Notes: a model not told the origin generated them from the sequence alone. 64,000 bases of DNA from an uncultured Sutterella sp. (GCA_905206365.1 CAJLHF010000004.1:30439-94438); one strand, 5' to 3'; positions 16,833 through 27,530 are shown, counted from the first letter of the stretch. Numbers and translations: made by a program.

Positions 16833-17258
16833 ATGGCTATTGAGCGCACCCTTTCCATCATCAAGCCCGACGCCGTCGCGAAGAACGTGATCGGCCAGAT
16901 CTACACGCGTTTCGAAAACGCCGGTCTCAAGATCGTCGCCGCCCAGATGCGCCAGCTCTCCCAGGCCGAAGCCGAAGGCTTCTACGCCGTGCACCGCGAA
17001 CGCCCCTTCTTCAAGGACCTCGTTGCGTTCATGACGTCCGGCCCCGTGATGATCCAGGTGCTCGAAGGCGAAGGCGCCATCCTCAAGAACCGTGAGCTCA
17101 TGGGCGCCACGGATCCGAAGAAGGCCGCTCCGGGCACGATCCGTGCCGACTTCGCCGAAAGCATCGACGCCAACGCCGTCCACGGCTCCGACGCTCCCGA
17201 AACGGCCGCCGTCGAAGTTGCCTACTTCTTCCCGACGCTCGCCGTTCACAGCCGCTAA
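16833..17258 (+). CDS. ndk: Nucleoside diphosphate kinase
   Basis: Ndk transfers the gamma phosphate of ATP to other nucleoside diphosphates through a phosphohistidine. The 141-residue product begins [15 protein letters not shown] with the conserved K11. It carries the phospho-acceptor H117 in NAVHGSD and the nucleotide-binding stretch [18 protein letters not shown]. Length and sequence match the tetrameric bacterial enzyme. A TAAAAT box at 16721 is a candidate -10. It opens the conserved block running through rlmN and rodZ to der. Confidence 0.97.
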   Translation: MAIERTLSIIKPDAVAKNVIGQIYTRFENAGLKIVAAQMRQLSQAEAEGFYAVHRERPFFKDLVAFMTSGPVMIQVLEGEGAILKNRELMGATDPKKAAPGTIRADFAESIDANAVHGSDAPETAAVEVAYFFPTLAVHSR

Positions 17259-17288
17259 TCCGGTAAAGGCCAAGCCAAAGGACTATCC

Positions 17289-18491
17289 GTGACCGACATT
17301 CGAGAAGAGCCCGCCGCGGCGGGTGCCGCGACGTCGGTCGTCCGTGAGGACGACCGCGTCAATCTGTTGGACTTCGACCTCGAGGGGCTCACCGCCTGGT
17401 GCGCCTCGCACGGCGAAAAAGCTTTCCGCGCGACGCAGCTCGCGCGGTGGTTGCATCGTCACGTCGAAGACGATTTCGAGCAGATGACGAATCTTGCGAA
17501 GAGCTTCCGTGCGAAGCTCGCCGTGCTCGCGAAAATCGAGCCTCCGAAGCCGATTGCCGAAAAGAAATCGGCCGACGGAACGCGCAAGTGGCTCTTCGAT
17601 GTCGGTAACGGAAACGCGGTCGAATCGGTGTTCATCCCCGAGGACGACCGCGGCACGCTCTGCATCTCGACCCAGGCGGGCTGCGCCATGGGGTGCCTCT
17701 TTTGCTCGACGGGCAAACAGGGGTTCAATCGCAATTTGCGTACGAGCGAAATTGTCGGTCAGCTCTGGTGGGCCGAACGCGAACTCCGACGCGATCGCGG
17801 CATCACCGATCCGAACGATCGCGTGATCAGCAACGTGGTGCTGATGGGCATGGGGGAACCCCTCCAGAATCTCGACAACGTGATTCCCGCGCTCAAGCTC
17901 TTTCTCGACGACAACGGCTACGGTCTGTCGCGACGCCGGGTGACGGTGTCCACGTCCGGACTCGTGCGTCAAATGGACAAGCTCGCCGAAGCGGCTCCGG
18001 TCGCTCTCGCCGTGAGCTTGCATGCGGCCGACGACGCGTTGCGCGATAAGCTCATGCCCGTCAACCGGAAGCACCCTCTCGCCGATCTGATGGCCGCGTG
18101 CCGACGTTACCTCAAGGTGGCGCCGCGCGACTTCATCACGTTCGAATACGTAATGCTCGGTGGGATCAACGACGGTCTCGACGAGGCCGAAAAACTGATC
18201 GAACTCGTGCGGCGCGAAAACGTTCCGTGCAAGTTCAACCTGATTCCCTTCAATCCTTTCACGCAGTCGGATCTTCGCAAGCCCGAACGCGATCGCGTGC
18301 TCGCTTTCTGCCGCCGCCTCAACGAGGCGGGCATTGTGACGACCGTTCGCAAGACGCGCGGCGACGACATTGATGCCGCATGCGGGCAGCTTGCGGGCGA
18401 AGTGCGCGACCGCACGCGCCGTGCCGAACGCCTCGCGCAACAAAAGGCCGAAGCGGCCGTCATCCTGCAAAAAGGCATGGGTACGCGCTGA
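17289..18491 (+). CDS. rlmN: Dual-specificity 23S rRNA/tRNA (adenine-C2)-methyltransferase RlmN
   Basis: RlmN is a radical-SAM enzyme that makes 2-methyladenosine at 23S A2503 and at position 37 of some tRNAs. The 400-residue protein has the cluster motif CAMGCLFC (C132, C136, C139). The two mechanistic cysteines are C125 in GTLCIS and C365 in DAACGQLAG. The start is a GTG 30 bases after ndk; no in-frame ATG lies near enough to preserve the N-terminal domain. Weak Shine-Dalgarno spacing suggests coupling with ndk. Confidence 0.95.
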   Translation: MTDIREEPAAAGAATSVVREDDRVNLLDFDLEGLTAWCASHGEKAFRATQLARWLHRHVEDDFEQMTNLAKSFRAKLAVLAKIEPPKPIAEKKSADGTRKWLFDVGNGNAVESVFIPEDDRGTLCISTQAGCAMGCLFCSTGKQGFNRNLRTSEIVGQLWWAERELRRDRGITDPNDRVISNVVLMGMGEPLQNLDNVIPALKLFLDDNGYGLSRRRVTVSTSGLVRQMDKLAEAAPVALAVSLHAADDALRDKLMPVNRKHPLADLMAACRRYLKVAPRDFITFEYVMLGGINDGLDEAEKLIELVRRENVPCKFNLIPFNPFTQSDLRKPERDRVLAFCRRLNEAGIVTTVRKTRGDDIDAACGQLAGEVRDRTRRAERLAQQKAEAAVILQKGMGTR

Positions 18492-18580
18492 GCGCCGCCC
18501 CAAAAGCGAGAGGGAACCTCGAACCAATTACCCGGACGGAATCCTTCCGAGAGTCCGTCCACACCGAAGAGATGGACGCC

Positions 18581-19546
18581 ATGGCGAAAGAAGATCCGAC
18601 GATCGTGGAAAAGGCCGCAACCCAGGGGTTCGGCGAGGAATTGCGCAAGGCCCGCGAAGCCGCGGGCATCTCGCTCGGCGACATGGCCGTGAAGTGCCGT
18701 CTCTCGGTGATGCAGATCCGGGCGCTCGAAAGCGAAGACATGTCGCAGCTGCCCGAGCCCGTCTACGTGCGCGCCTTCATCCGCGGCTACGCCCAGCAGC
18801 TCGGGCTTGATCCCGTGCGTCTTCAGGCCGACTACAACGCCCGCTACGGACGCACGGGCGGCAACGTCGGTCAGGTGCCCGTAACGAACCCGAACGAAGA
18901 ACAGGTCATCCGCTCGAATTCGAGTCATCGCGGTCTCAAGGTGAGTCTTTTCTTCGTCTTTATTCTCATCGTGGCTGCGGGGGCCTGGGGGCTTTACACG
19001 GACCGCTTCGGTTCGAACGTTCTGAGCGAAGCCGAAAAGGTCGAAGAGGGCGTGAACGAAGTGCAGACGCCCGTCGCGACGGGTTCGCCTGCATCGACTG
19101 CGAGCGAAGCCGCTTCGGCGCCGACGGCTCCCGTTGCTCCGGTCGCGACTCCCGCTCCCGCCCCGACGCCGGCTCCGGCCGAGCCCAATGTTGCGTCCGC
19201 CGCGCCGGTGACGCCGGCCGCTCCTGTTGCCGAGAACACGCAGAGTGCTTCGAACGCGCCCGCCCGTGCGGTTGACGAGCCCGCACGGACCGATCCCGTC
19301 GCTCCCGTCGTGCACCGCGTAACGCTCGAGACGAGCGCTTCCTGCTGGGTGCAGGTGACGGGCCCCGCGGGCGAACGCATCGTCGCGCGTGAAATGAAGG
19401 CGGGCGAGTCGCACACGGTCGACGTGCCTTCGGGCTCGCGCTTTACGATCGGCAACGGTCGCGCGCTCACGCTGTCCGTCGACGGGAAGGCCTACGATTA
19501 CGCCTTCGCGATCCGAAATGGGGTCGCGCGCTTTGCCCTGCAGTAA
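18581..19546 (+). CDS. rodZ: RodZ-like membrane-anchored helix-turn-helix protein
   Basis: RodZ links the MreB cytoskeleton to the cell-wall elongation complex. The 321-residue protein has an N-terminal helix-turn-helix of the HTH_25 type (FGEELRKAREAAGISLGDMA). A single membrane segment (VSLFFVFILIVAAGAWGLY) comes at about residues 115-135. A Pro/Ala-rich periplasmic linker with APAPTPAPAE repeats and a C-terminal DUF4115 domain (SCWVQVTGPAGERIV onward) follow. The ATG at 18581 has GAAGAG nine bases upstream; an ATG at 18572 is the alternative. Many Burkholderiales have pilF between rlmN and this gene; here the gap is under 100 bases. Confidence 0.88.
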   Translation: MAKEDPTIVEKAATQGFGEELRKAREAAGISLGDMAVKCRLSVMQIRALESEDMSQLPEPVYVRAFIRGYAQQLGLDPVRLQADYNARYGRTGGNVGQVPVTNPNEEQVIRSNSSHRGLKVSLFFVFILIVAAGAWGLYTDRFGSNVLSEAEKVEEGVNEVQTPVATGSPASTASEAASAPTAPVAPVATPAPAPTPAPAEPNVASAAPVTPAAPVAENTQSASNAPARAVDEPARTDPVAPVVHRVTLETSASCWVQVTGPAGERIVAREMKAGESHTVDVPSGSRFTIGNGRALTLSVDGKAYDYAFAIRNGVARFALQ

Positions 19547-19569
19547 AGCGACGGTCCGACATCACCACG

Positions 19570-19596
19570 GCGGCGCAGCGTTTGCGCCGCTTTTTT
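19570..19596 (+). terminator. Intrinsic terminator between rodZ and ispG
   Basis: GCGGCGCA pairs with TGCGCCGC and is followed by six T residues. It sits only 20 bases before the ispG start, so it could also act as a leader attenuator. Confidence 0.8.
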
Positions 19597-19615
19597 CACG
19601 TTTTCGAAAAGCATC

Positions 19616-20860
19616 ATGACAACCATTCGAACGGAAGGCTTGCAACGTCACCCGACCCATGCGGTCGAGGTGAAGTGGAAGGACCACACGGTCACGATCG
19701 GCGGGGGACGTCCCGTCGTCGTTCAGTCGATGACCAACACCTCGACGGCCGATGTGGAGAAAACCGTCGAACAGGTGCTCGCGCTCGCGCGTGCGGGCAG
19801 CGAACTCGTGCGTCTCACGGTCAACACGCCCGAAGCCGCCCGTGCGGTCGTTGCGATTCGAGAAAAACTCGATCGGGCGGGGTGCTTCGTGCCGCTCGTG
19901 GGGGATTTTCACTACAACGGCCACAAGCTCCTTACCGAAGTTCCCGAATGCGCGGCGGCGCTCTCAAAATACCGCATAAACCCGGGGAACGTCGGCAAGG
20001 GCGATCGCGCGGCGGAAAATTTCGCCGTGATGATCGAAACCGCCAAGCGTTACGGCGCCGCGGTGCGTATCGGTGTCAACGGCGGTTCCCTCGATCAGGA
20101 TCTGCTCGCGCGGATGATGGATGAGAACAACGCCCGAACAGAACCCGCGGATCCCTCTGAAGTGCTCCTTGAGGCACTTGTCGAAAGCGCCCTTTCGAGT
20201 GCCAAGGGGGCCGAGGCGCTGGGGCTCCCTGCCAACCGGATCGTTCTTTCCTGCAAGGTTTCGACCGTGCCGGAATTGTTGCGTCTTTACCGCATGCTTG
20301 CGAAGCGTTCCTCCTACGCGCTTCACCTCGGACTCACCGAAGCGGGGATCGGCTCGAAGGGTATCGTCGCTTCGAGCACGGCCCTCGGCGTGCTCCTTGA
20401 AGAGGGGATCGGCGACACGATTCGCGTCTCGCTCACGCCCGCGCCCGGCGCAGCCCGCACGGAAGAAGTCGTCGTCGCGCAGGAAATCCTGCAAAGCCTC
20501 GGGCTTCGCTCGTTCCTTCCGACCGTGACAAGTTGCCCGGGGTGCGGTCGCACGAGCTCGGAATTGTTCCAGGAGCTAGCCGCCTCGACGCAGAAATTCC
20601 TCCGGGAACGCATGCCCGAGTGGCGTACTACGTATCCGGGCGCCGCGGGCATGAAAGTGGCCGTCATGGGGTGCGTCGTGAACGGCCCCGGCGAAAGCCG
20701 TCAGGCCGACATCGGCATCAGTCTTCCCGGGGCGGGCGAGAGTCCCGTCGCCCCCGTCTACATCCGCGGCGTCAAGGTCGCGAGCCTCAAAGGTTCCGAC
20801 ATGGGGGAACGCTTTCAGGCTATGATTGAAGAATTCGTGCAAACCACGTACGCACAATAA
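19616..20860 (+). CDS. ispG: 4-hydroxy-3-methylbut-2-enyl diphosphate synthase (IspG)
   Basis: IspG (GcpE) reduces MEcPP to HMBPP in the non-mevalonate isoprenoid pathway. The 414-residue protein has the TIM-barrel start [14 protein letters not shown]. The 4Fe-4S ligands are visible in SCPGCGR and in [10 protein letters not shown] near the C-terminus, and the GDFHYNGH and YRINPGNVG motifs are present. The length fits the two-domain proteobacterial type. It follows rodZ, the usual proteobacterial order, with hisS next. Confidence 0.96.
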   Translation: MTTIRTEGLQRHPTHAVEVKWKDHTVTIGGGRPVVVQSMTNTSTADVEKTVEQVLALARAGSELVRLTVNTPEAARAVVAIREKLDRAGCFVPLVGDFHYNGHKLLTEVPECAAALSKYRINPGNVGKGDRAAENFAVMIETAKRYGAAVRIGVNGGSLDQDLLARMMDENNARTEPADPSEVLLEALVESALSSAKGAEALGLPANRIVLSCKVSTVPELLRLYRMLAKRSSYALHLGLTEAGIGSKGIVASSTALGVLLEEGIGDTIRVSLTPAPGAARTEEVVVAQEILQSLGLRSFLPTVTSCPGCGRTSSELFQELAASTQKFLRERMPEWRTTYPGAAGMKVAVMGCVVNGPGESRQADIGISLPGAGESPVAPVYIRGVKVASLKGSDMGERFQAMIEEFVQTTYAQ

Positions 20861-20920
20861 ATTTCATAAAAATCATAGGAGTCGCGATAGAGCGATCCCG
20901 CATCAACGAAGGTTTCGACA

Positions 20921-22228
20921 ATGGCGAAGGAAAAATTCACGGGCGTCAAGGGCATGAACGACATGCTTCCGCAGGACGCCGCGCTCTGGCAGTTCGTTCA
21001 GAAGACGGCCGTCGACGTCCTTGAGCGTTACGGGTACCAGGAAATCCGCACGCCGATTCTGGAAAACACGCGCGTATTCACGCGCGGGGTCGGTGAAGTG
21101 ACCGACATCGTCGAAAAGGAGATGTACTCCTTCGTCGATTCGATGAACGGCGACCAGCTGACGCTGCGTCCCGAGTGCACGTCCGCCGTGGTGCGTGCCG
21201 TGAACGAACACAATCTGCTCTACGGTACCAACCAGCGTCTCTGGTACTGCGGTCCCATGTTCCGTCACGAGCGTCCCCAGCGCGGCCGCTACCGCCAGTT
21301 CCATCAGTTGGGCGCCGAAGCCCTCGGGATGGAAGGCCCCGACGTCGATGCGGAAATGATCGTCATGCTCGCGCGTATCTGGAAGGCGCTCGGCGTGGGG
21401 CCCGTGAAGCTTGAGATGAACACCCTCGGCGCGCTCGACGAACGTCAGGCGCACCGCGATGCGCTCATCCGCTACTTCGAAGACCACAAGAGCGAGCTCG
21501 ACGAAGACGCGCTTCGCCGTCTCTATACGAATCCGTTGCGCATTCTCGATACGAAGAACCCCGACATGCAGGAGCTCGTCGACGCGGCCCCGCGTCTGCT
21601 CGACTTCCTCGGCGAAAAGAGTCGCGGGTTCCTCAACCGTCTCGAAGAACTCGTGAGCGCGGCCGGGATCGAATACACGATCAACCCGCGTCTCGTTCGA
21701 GGTCTCGACTACTACAACCACACCGTCTTCGAGTGGATCACCGACAAGCTCGGCGCTCAGGGCACGATTTGCGGCGGCGGTCGCTACGATCCGCTCGTCG
21801 AAATGCTCGGCGGCCGTCCGGCTCCGGGCGTGGGCTTTGCCATGGGGATGGAGCGCGTGATCGAACTCATCCGCGAAGTCGGCAACGTGCCCGTGAAAAC
21901 GCAGACGGACGTCTACGTCATTCACCACGGCGGCGACACGCAGACAAAGGCCCTGCTCCTTGCGGAAGCGATGCGCGATCTCAACGTGCGCGTCATCGTG
22001 CACCCGGGCAGCGGCAGCATTAAGAGCCAAATGAAGAAGGCGGACGCTTCGGGCGCCGACTTTGCGGTCTTTGCAACCGAGGACGAACTTGCCGACGGCG
22101 CCGTTTCCGTCAAAGCGCTTCGTGCCTACGACGACGGTCGCACGGTTCCCTTTGCCGAACAAACCCGCGTGGCGCTGGCCGACGCACCGAAGGCGGTGGC
22201 GGCGGCGCTTGCAACGATGCGCGCTTGA
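20921..22228 (+). CDS. hisS: Histidyl-tRNA synthetase
   Basis: HisS charges tRNA-His and is a homodimeric class II synthetase. The 435-residue protein shows motif 1 around [12 protein letters not shown] and motif 2 ([20 protein letters not shown]). The histidine-binding loops [12 protein letters not shown] and [16 protein letters not shown] and the motif 3 region [12 protein letters not shown] are also present. A C-terminal anticodon-binding domain follows (residues 335-430). The start [17 protein letters not shown] is typical. It is 60 bases after ispG. Confidence 0.97.
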   Translation: MAKEKFTGVKGMNDMLPQDAALWQFVQKTAVDVLERYGYQEIRTPILENTRVFTRGVGEVTDIVEKEMYSFVDSMNGDQLTLRPECTSAVVRAVNEHNLLYGTNQRLWYCGPMFRHERPQRGRYRQFHQLGAEALGMEGPDVDAEMIVMLARIWKALGVGPVKLEMNTLGALDERQAHRDALIRYFEDHKSELDEDALRRLYTNPLRILDTKNPDMQELVDAAPRLLDFLGEKSRGFLNRLEELVSAAGIEYTINPRLVRGLDYYNHTVFEWITDKLGAQGTICGGGRYDPLVEMLGGRPAPGVGFAMGMERVIELIREVGNVPVKTQTDVYVIHHGGDTQTKALLLAEAMRDLNVRVIVHPGSGSIKSQMKKADASGADFAVFATEDELADGAVSVKALRAYDDGRTVPFAEQTRVALADAPKAVAAALATMRA

Positions 22229-22268
22229 TCGCCCGCATCGCCGACAACGAACTTAGGAGCGCTAAGCG

Positions 22269-22910
22269 ATGGCTTACGACTTGGAAGAGCAGGAAAGTAT
22301 CGATCAGATGAAGGCCTGGTGGGACACGTGGGGTACCCCCGTGACGGCCGCCGTCTGCGTCGTGTGTCTCGGTTTTGCCGCCTGGAACGGCTGGCACTGG
22401 TATCAGCGCAATCAGACGGCTTCGGCGGCAGGCGCCTACGTGCAACTGCAGCACGCCGTGGCCAACAACGATGCGAAAAACATCGCGTCGCTTTCCTCGG
22501 GTCTGATTTCCTCGTACGGATCCACGATCTACGCGCCGCTTGCGGCGTTCGTCGCCTCGCAGGCCGCGCTCGGCTCGGGCGACTTCGCCGCGGCGGAAGA
22601 GAAGTTGAAGTGGGTGATCGAAAAGTCGAACCACCCCGAATACGAAACAATCGCTCGCGTGCGTCTTGCGGGCGTCTACTACGACGAAGGGAAGCTCGAC
22701 GACGCGCTCGCTCTCCTTGAAGCCGCGAAGCCCGAACCCCGTCAAAAGTCGATCGTCCTCGATCGTCAGGGCGACATCTGGCGCGCCAAGGGCGACGTCG
22801 CCAAGGCCCGCGCCGCTTGGGAAGAGCTCATGAAGGTCGCCGACAAGAACGATCCGATCGTTCGCGTCGTTCAGTACAAGCTGGGCGCTCTCCCGACGGT
22901 CGAAGGCTGA
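22269..22910 (+). CDS. yfgM: YfgM-like ancillary SecYEG translocon subunit
   Basis: YfgM is an inner-membrane protein that associates with the SecYEG translocon and periplasmic chaperones. The 213-residue protein begins MAYDLEEQESIDQMKAWWDT, the conserved cytoplasmic motif. One membrane helix (VTAAVCVVCLGFAAWNGWHW, about residues 24-43) and periplasmic TPR repeats follow. The ribosome binding site is TTAGGAG. Position between hisS and bamB is the same as in E. coli. Confidence 0.88.
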   Translation: MAYDLEEQESIDQMKAWWDTWGTPVTAAVCVVCLGFAAWNGWHWYQRNQTASAAGAYVQLQHAVANNDAKNIASLSSGLISSYGSTIYAPLAAFVASQAALGSGDFAAAEEKLKWVIEKSNHPEYETIARVRLAGVYYDEGKLDDALALLEAAKPEPRQKSIVLDRQGDIWRAKGDVAKARAAWEELMKVADKNDPIVRVVQYKLGALPTVEG

Positions 22911-22962
22911 TCGACCGAGCACACACTGGCGGCCGTCCGATCGGGCGAGCCGCTTCGAAAGC

Positions 22963-22992
22963 CGCCCGCCCTTTGCCCGGACGGGCGTTTTT
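22963..22992 (+). terminator. Possible terminator after yfgM
   Basis: CGCCCG pairs with CGGGCG across a 13-base loop and is followed by five T residues. It is weaker than the other terminators here. Confidence 0.5.
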
Positions 22993-23187
22993 CGTGGAAA
23001 AGAGGGACCCGGGACGCCGAAAAAGTCCCCTTACCGCTTCACGCCCGAGCATCGGGCCCCGTACAATGACGGCCAACCGACGGCGCCGCGACCCGACGAG
23101 GACGGCTCGGATCGTTCCGAACGTTTCCCGCCGCCCCTCCCAGGAGCCTGCGCGACGCGCCGCCCACGTTCGCAAGGAATTTCGAGC

Positions 23188-24339
23188 ATGTCTTTAAACC
23201 ATGTGCTGACCCGCCTCGCGGCGGCCGCGCTTCTTTCGTTGCCGCTGGCCGGCTGCGGTCTGTTTTCTTCGTCCGATACGCACGAACCCGCCGAACTTCA
23301 GGACATCACGCCGAAGACGACGGCCCGCGTGCTTTGGCGCGTCAACGTGGGCGAAGGCGCTTCGCGCAGTCTCGCCCCGGCCGTGACGGACAACGCCGTC
23401 TATGCGGCGGGTGAAGACGAGCTCTACCGACTCGACCGTCAGACGGGCGAGGTGGTGTGGCGCGCGAAGACCAAGGGTCGGATTACGGCCGGTGTCGGAA
23501 CGGACGGCAACTACGTGGCGGTCGGGACCGAGCGAGGTGAAGTCGAAGTCTTCGACGCCGAAGGCAAGTTCGTCTGGAGCGCGACGCTTTCGTCCGACAT
23601 CGACGTGCCGCCTCTCGTCGGCGCGGGTCGCGTCGTTGTGAAGTCGTCCGATACGCGCATTACCGGTTTTGACCTCATCACGGGCGCTCGCGTCTGGCGC
23701 TATCAGGGTCAGGTGCCCGCACTCACGCTCAAGGTCTTTTCGCAGATGGCCTGGTCGCCCGCGGGCGTTCTGATCGGTCAAGCGAACGGTCGCCTTCTCG
23801 CCCTCAATCCGAACGACGGCAAGGTGGTGTTCGACGCCGTGATCGGGCAGGCCAAGGGGATCACCGAGGTCGAACGACTGATCGACGTCGTGGGTCGTCC
23901 CTGGGTCGACAACGAACTCATGTGCGCGGCCACCTTCCAGGGGAACGTCGTCTGCATGCAGACGCAAAACGGCCGCACGGTCTGGGCCGCTCCCGTCGAC
24001 GCGGTCACGGGGCCTGTGGCCGACGCTCGCATGGTCTACGAAGTCGACGACGCGGGTCGCATCCATGCGTTCAACCGCACGAACGGCCGCGAAGCTTGGG
24101 TGAACGATACGATGCTCTACCGCTCGGTGTCGACCCCGATCCGCGTCGGTTCGACGCTCGCCGTGGGCGACTACGAGGGCTACGTCACGTTCCTCAATCC
24201 CGCCACGGGCGAAGCGGTGGCGCGTACGTCACTCTCGGGTGCGATCGCGTCGCCCGCCGCGCAGTACGGGTACGGTGCGATCTTCCAGACGATTGAAGGC
24301 GACGTCGCCCACATCGTCGAGGAACCGCTCGGCGAATAA
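23188..24339 (+). CDS. bamB: Outer-membrane assembly lipoprotein BamB
   Basis: BamB is the beta-propeller lipoprotein of the Bam machine that folds outer-membrane proteins. The 383-residue protein has a signal peptide ending in LAGC (lipidated C23). Eight PQQ-like blades follow, each showing patterns such as LYRLDRQTGEVVWRA and LLALNPNDGKVVF. Length matches E. coli BamB (392). An AAGGAA site precedes the ATG. A TACAAT box at 23062 suggests its own promoter. The der gene follows, as in most proteobacteria. Confidence 0.95.
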   Translation: MSLNHVLTRLAAAALLSLPLAGCGLFSSSDTHEPAELQDITPKTTARVLWRVNVGEGASRSLAPAVTDNAVYAAGEDELYRLDRQTGEVVWRAKTKGRITAGVGTDGNYVAVGTERGEVEVFDAEGKFVWSATLSSDIDVPPLVGAGRVVVKSSDTRITGFDLITGARVWRYQGQVPALTLKVFSQMAWSPAGVLIGQANGRLLALNPNDGKVVFDAVIGQAKGITEVERLIDVVGRPWVDNELMCAATFQGNVVCMQTQNGRTVWAAPVDAVTGPVADARMVYEVDDAGRIHAFNRTNGREAWVNDTMLYRSVSTPIRVGSTLAVGDYEGYVTFLNPATGEAVARTSLSGAIASPAAQYGYGAIFQTIEGDVAHIVEEPLGE

Positions 24340-24437
24340 CCGTCCGGGCTCCCCGTCGAGCCGTTTCTTTTTCGAATTGACCGCCGGGGCGTGCGTGACC
24401 GAACCACCGCCCCGGCCTTTTGATTTTTTGAGAACCT

Positions 24438-25784
24438 ATGCTTCCTGTTGTTGCACTCGTTGGTCGTCCGAATGTCGGCAAGTCGACGCTCTTCAACCGA
24501 CTCACGCGAAGCCGCGACGCCATCGTCGCCGATTATCCGGGCCTCACCCGCGACCGTCAGTACGGTCAGGGCCGCATCGGTCCGCGTCCCTACATCGTCG
24601 TCGACACGGGCGGTTTCGAGCCCGTGAAGAGCGAAGGCATCGTCAAGGCGATGGCCAGTCAGGCCGAACTCGCGATCGAAGAGGCCGACGTCGTTCTCTT
24701 CGTGTGCGACGCCCGTGCGGGTCTGACGCCGCACGACGCGCGCATCGCGCAGCACCTGCGCGAATCGGGCCGTCCCGTGATGCTCCTCGTCAACAAGGCC
24801 GAGGGCCTTTCCGACGTCGCGAAGGCGGAATTCTACGAGCTCGGGCTCGGCGAACCCTACCTCATTTCGGCCGCTCACGGTCAGGGCGTGCGCGCGGTGA
24901 TCGACCTCGCGCTCGAACCCTTCCCCGAAGAGAAGGACGAGGAAGAGGAAACGGATCCCGATGCTCCCAAGCGCCTCAAGGTAACGCTCGCAGGACGCCC
25001 GAACGCAGGCAAGTCGACGCTCATCAACGCGCTGATCGGCGAAGAACGTCTGATTGCCTTCGACATGCCCGGTACGACCCGCGACGCGATCAAGGTCGAC
25101 TTCGAGTACGAGGGGCGCCCCTACGAACTCGTCGACACGGCGGGTCTTCGCAAGAAGGGCAAGGTCTTCGAAGCGATCGAGAAGTTCTCCGTCGTCAAGA
25201 CCCTCCAGGCGATCGAAGACGCGAACGTAGTCATTCTCGTCATTGACGCGAAGAACGGCATCGCCGACCACGACGCGCACATCGCGGGTTACGTGTTGGA
25301 GAGCGGCCGCGCTCTCGTCGTCGCCGTCAACAAGTGGGACCTCATGGACGGATACGAGCGCGAAATGTTCTCGCTTGAACTCGAGCGCAAGCTTCACTTC
25401 CTGCGCTGGGCCCGCATGATCCGCATCTCCGCTCTGAAACGCAACGGGCTCAATCATCTGATGCGTGCGGTCGATGAAGCACATGCGGCCGCCTACCGCA
25501 AGATTTCGACGCCCAAGCTCACGCGCGCCCTCATCGAAGCGGTCGAACGCCAGCAGCCCCCTCGCGCCCGCGGCGGTCGTCCGAAGCCCCGCTACGCCCA
25601 TCAGGGCGGATCCAACCCGCCTGTCATTGTCATTCACGGCAACGCGCTCGAAGACATCGGCGAGAGCTACCGTCGCTACCTCGAAAGCTTCTTCCGCGAG
25701 AAGTTCGATCTTGCGGGCACGCCCCTTCGCATCGAATTCCGCACGAAGGAGAACCCCTTCGTCAAGGCGGACGAAAAGCGCTGA
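24438..25784 (+). CDS. der: Ribosome-biogenesis GTPase Der (EngA)
   Basis: Der is an essential double GTPase for 50S subunit maturation. The 448-residue protein has two G domains, with GRPNVGKST at residues 9-17 and GRPNAGKST near residue 187. The DTGGFEP and DTAGLRKKG switch regions and the NKAEG and NKWDL base-specificity motifs are present. A KH-like C-terminal domain follows (about 360-448). The linker between the G domains is acidic ([13 protein letters not shown]), as usual for the family. Confidence 0.97.
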   Translation: MLPVVALVGRPNVGKSTLFNRLTRSRDAIVADYPGLTRDRQYGQGRIGPRPYIVVDTGGFEPVKSEGIVKAMASQAELAIEEADVVLFVCDARAGLTPHDARIAQHLRESGRPVMLLVNKAEGLSDVAKAEFYELGLGEPYLISAAHGQGVRAVIDLALEPFPEEKDEEEETDPDAPKRLKVTLAGRPNAGKSTLINALIGEERLIAFDMPGTTRDAIKVDFEYEGRPYELVDTAGLRKKGKVFEAIEKFSVVKTLQAIEDANVVILVIDAKNGIADHDAHIAGYVLESGRALVVAVNKWDLMDGYEREMFSLELERKLHFLRWARMIRISALKRNGLNHLMRAVDEAHAAAYRKISTPKLTRALIEAVERQQPPRARGGRPKPRYAHQGGSNPPVIVIHGNALEDIGESYRRYLESFFREKFDLAGTPLRIEFRTKENPFVKADEKR

Positions 25785-26017
25785 GCGTTCGGTATTTGCC
25801 GGGGGAACGTTTGTTAACGCATTTCCCCCGCGGCATCGGGGGGAAAGGGACGGTCGGTGTTAAGATTGACCTGAACCGTTTCGGGCGTTGCTCCGAGGGC
25901 GACGCCCGTCCCCCGTGAGGAGCTCGGGTCGGCCGCGAGGTCGCCCGAATCCGCGAAAAAACAACAAGGCTTTTTTGCCGTTTCGGTACGGTTCCGAACG
26001 GCCGGAGAATAATAACT

Positions 26018-26266
26018 ATGGCTACGAACAAAGGGCAGCTCCTGCAGGATCCCTTCCTCAACACGCTCCGCAAGGAACATATTCCGGTTTCGATCTACCT
26101 CGTCAACGGTATCAAGCTTCAGGGCCAGATCGAATCTTTCGACCAGTACGTGGTGCTTCTGCGTAACACCGTGACGCAGATGGTTTACAAGCACGCCATC
26201 AGCACCGTCGTGCCGACCCGTTCGGTCACCGTCGCCTCGAGCGCCGCCAACTCGTCGGAGAACTAA
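26018..26266 (+). CDS. hfq: RNA chaperone Hfq
   Basis: Hfq is a hexameric Sm-like protein that pairs small RNAs with mRNAs. The 82-residue product carries Sm1 ([20 protein letters not shown]) and Sm2 ([10 protein letters not shown]) intact. It has the conserved start [15 protein letters not shown] and a short Ser/Ala-rich tail. The ribosome binding site is GGAG about ten bases upstream. A TAAGAT box at 25861 and a small hairpin, CCCCCGCGGCATCGGGGG (25827-25844), lie in the 233-base gap after der. The last codons contain the ribosome binding site of hflX. Confidence 0.97.
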   Translation: MATNKGQLLQDPFLNTLRKEHIPVSIYLVNGIKLQGQIESFDQYVVLLRNTVTQMVYKHAISTVVPTRSVTVASSAANSSEN

Positions 26267-26267
26267 A

Positions 26268-27494
26268 CTGGCCGTCTTCCAGATCGATGAGACGCGCGAG
26301 GAGAAGGCTTCGCGCGCCTTTCTTGTCTCCGTGCTCATGGGCCGAAACTACTACACGGATTCGGCCGAAGAGCTTCGCCTTCTCGTTACCTCGGACGGGC
26401 TCGAGCCCTGCGGCCTCATGCAGGCCAAACGCGACAAACCCGATCCCGCCACCTATCTCGGCTCCGGGAAGATCGAGGAATTGAAGACCGTTGCCGAAGA
26501 AAGCGGTGCCGACGTCGTCGTCTTCGACGTGGCGCTCTCGGCCGCGCAACAGCGCAACATCGAGCGAACGATTGAAAAACCCGTGCTCGACCGCACGCAG
26601 CTCATTCTCGATATCTTCCGCGCCCGCGCGAAAAGCCGCGAAGGGCGTCTTCAGGTCGAACTCGCCCGCCTCGAACACCTCTCGACGCGCCTCGTGCGCG
26701 GTTGGACTCACTTGGAGCGTCAGCGCGGGGGGCTCTCCAAAACGGGCGGCCCGGGCGAAAAGCAGATCGAACTCGACCGCCGCATGATCGGCGTGCGCGT
26801 GAAGCAGTTGCGCGACCAGTTGAAAAAGCTCGCACGTCAGCGCGGTACGCAACGTCGCGCCCGCACGCGCGGCGATACCCTTACCGTCTCGCTCGTGGGC
26901 TACACGAACGCGGGGAAGTCAACGCTTTTCAACAAACTGACGCGTGCGAGTTCGTACGCGGCCGACCAGCTTTTCGCTACGCTCGACACGACGGCACGTC
27001 GTTGCTGGATCAGCGATGAAGAAACGGTCGTTGCGAGCGACACCGTGGGCTTTATCCGGGGGCTTCCCCATCAGCTGATCGAAGCTTTCAAGTCGACGCT
27101 CGACGAAACCGTGCATGCGGATCTACTTCTGCATGTGGTTGATGCCTCGTCGAACGTACGCGAAGACCAGATTCGGGAAGTGAATGCCGTGCTCGAAGAA
27201 ATCGAAGCAGACACGATCCCCGTGATTCTTGTCTACAACAAGATCGACCGTGCGAACCTCGAACCCGAAATCGTGCGTCATTCCGACGGGACGCCCAAAG
27301 CGGTGTTTCTCTCGGCACTGACGGGCGAAGGGCTTGATTTGCTGCGCAGTGCGATCGGGGAATTTTCCGCCAAGTGGCGCGAAGAGAATCCGAACGAGCC
27401 GCGCGCTCCGGAACCCTGGGAAGAAGAGCTTGAAGCCGAACACGCGACGAAGACTCCGGAAGAGGAGCTCCGCGCGCTCGAAGCGCTCCTCTGA
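26268..27494 (+). CDS. hflX: Ribosome-associated GTPase HflX (probable CTG start)
   Basis: HflX binds 50S/70S ribosomes and rescues stalled or heat-damaged ones. G motifs are intact: GYTNAGKST, DTVGFIRGLPHQL and NKIDR, preceded by the family-specific glycine-rich segment HLERQRGGLSKTGGPGE. Reading from the first ATG (26331) gives 387 residues but drops the in-frame segment ETREEKASRAFLVSVLMG, which looks like the start of the HflX N-terminal domain. Upstream the only plausible initiator is CTG at 26268, two bases after the hfq stop and seven bases after GGAG, giving 408 residues. No in-frame ATG or TTG exists in that interval, and the GTG at 26325 has no ribosome binding site. The gene call is secure; the start is inferred. 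Confidence 0.9.
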   Translation: MAVFQIDETREEKASRAFLVSVLMGRNYYTDSAEELRLLVTSDGLEPCGLMQAKRDKPDPATYLGSGKIEELKTVAEESGADVVVFDVALSAAQQRNIERTIEKPVLDRTQLILDIFRARAKSREGRLQVELARLEHLSTRLVRGWTHLERQRGGLSKTGGPGEKQIELDRRMIGVRVKQLRDQLKKLARQRGTQRRARTRGDTLTVSLVGYTNAGKSTLFNKLTRASSYAADQLFATLDTTARRCWISDEETVVASDTVGFIRGLPHQLIEAFKSTLDETVHADLLLHVVDASSNVREDQIREVNAVLEEIEADTIPVILVYNKIDRANLEPEIVRHSDGTPKAVFLSALTGEGLDLLRSAIGEFSAKWREENPNEPRAPEPWEEELEAEHATKTPEEELRALEALL

Positions 27495-27530
27495 GGTCGA
27501 GCACTGCTACCGATTCGCTTCAAATCGACG

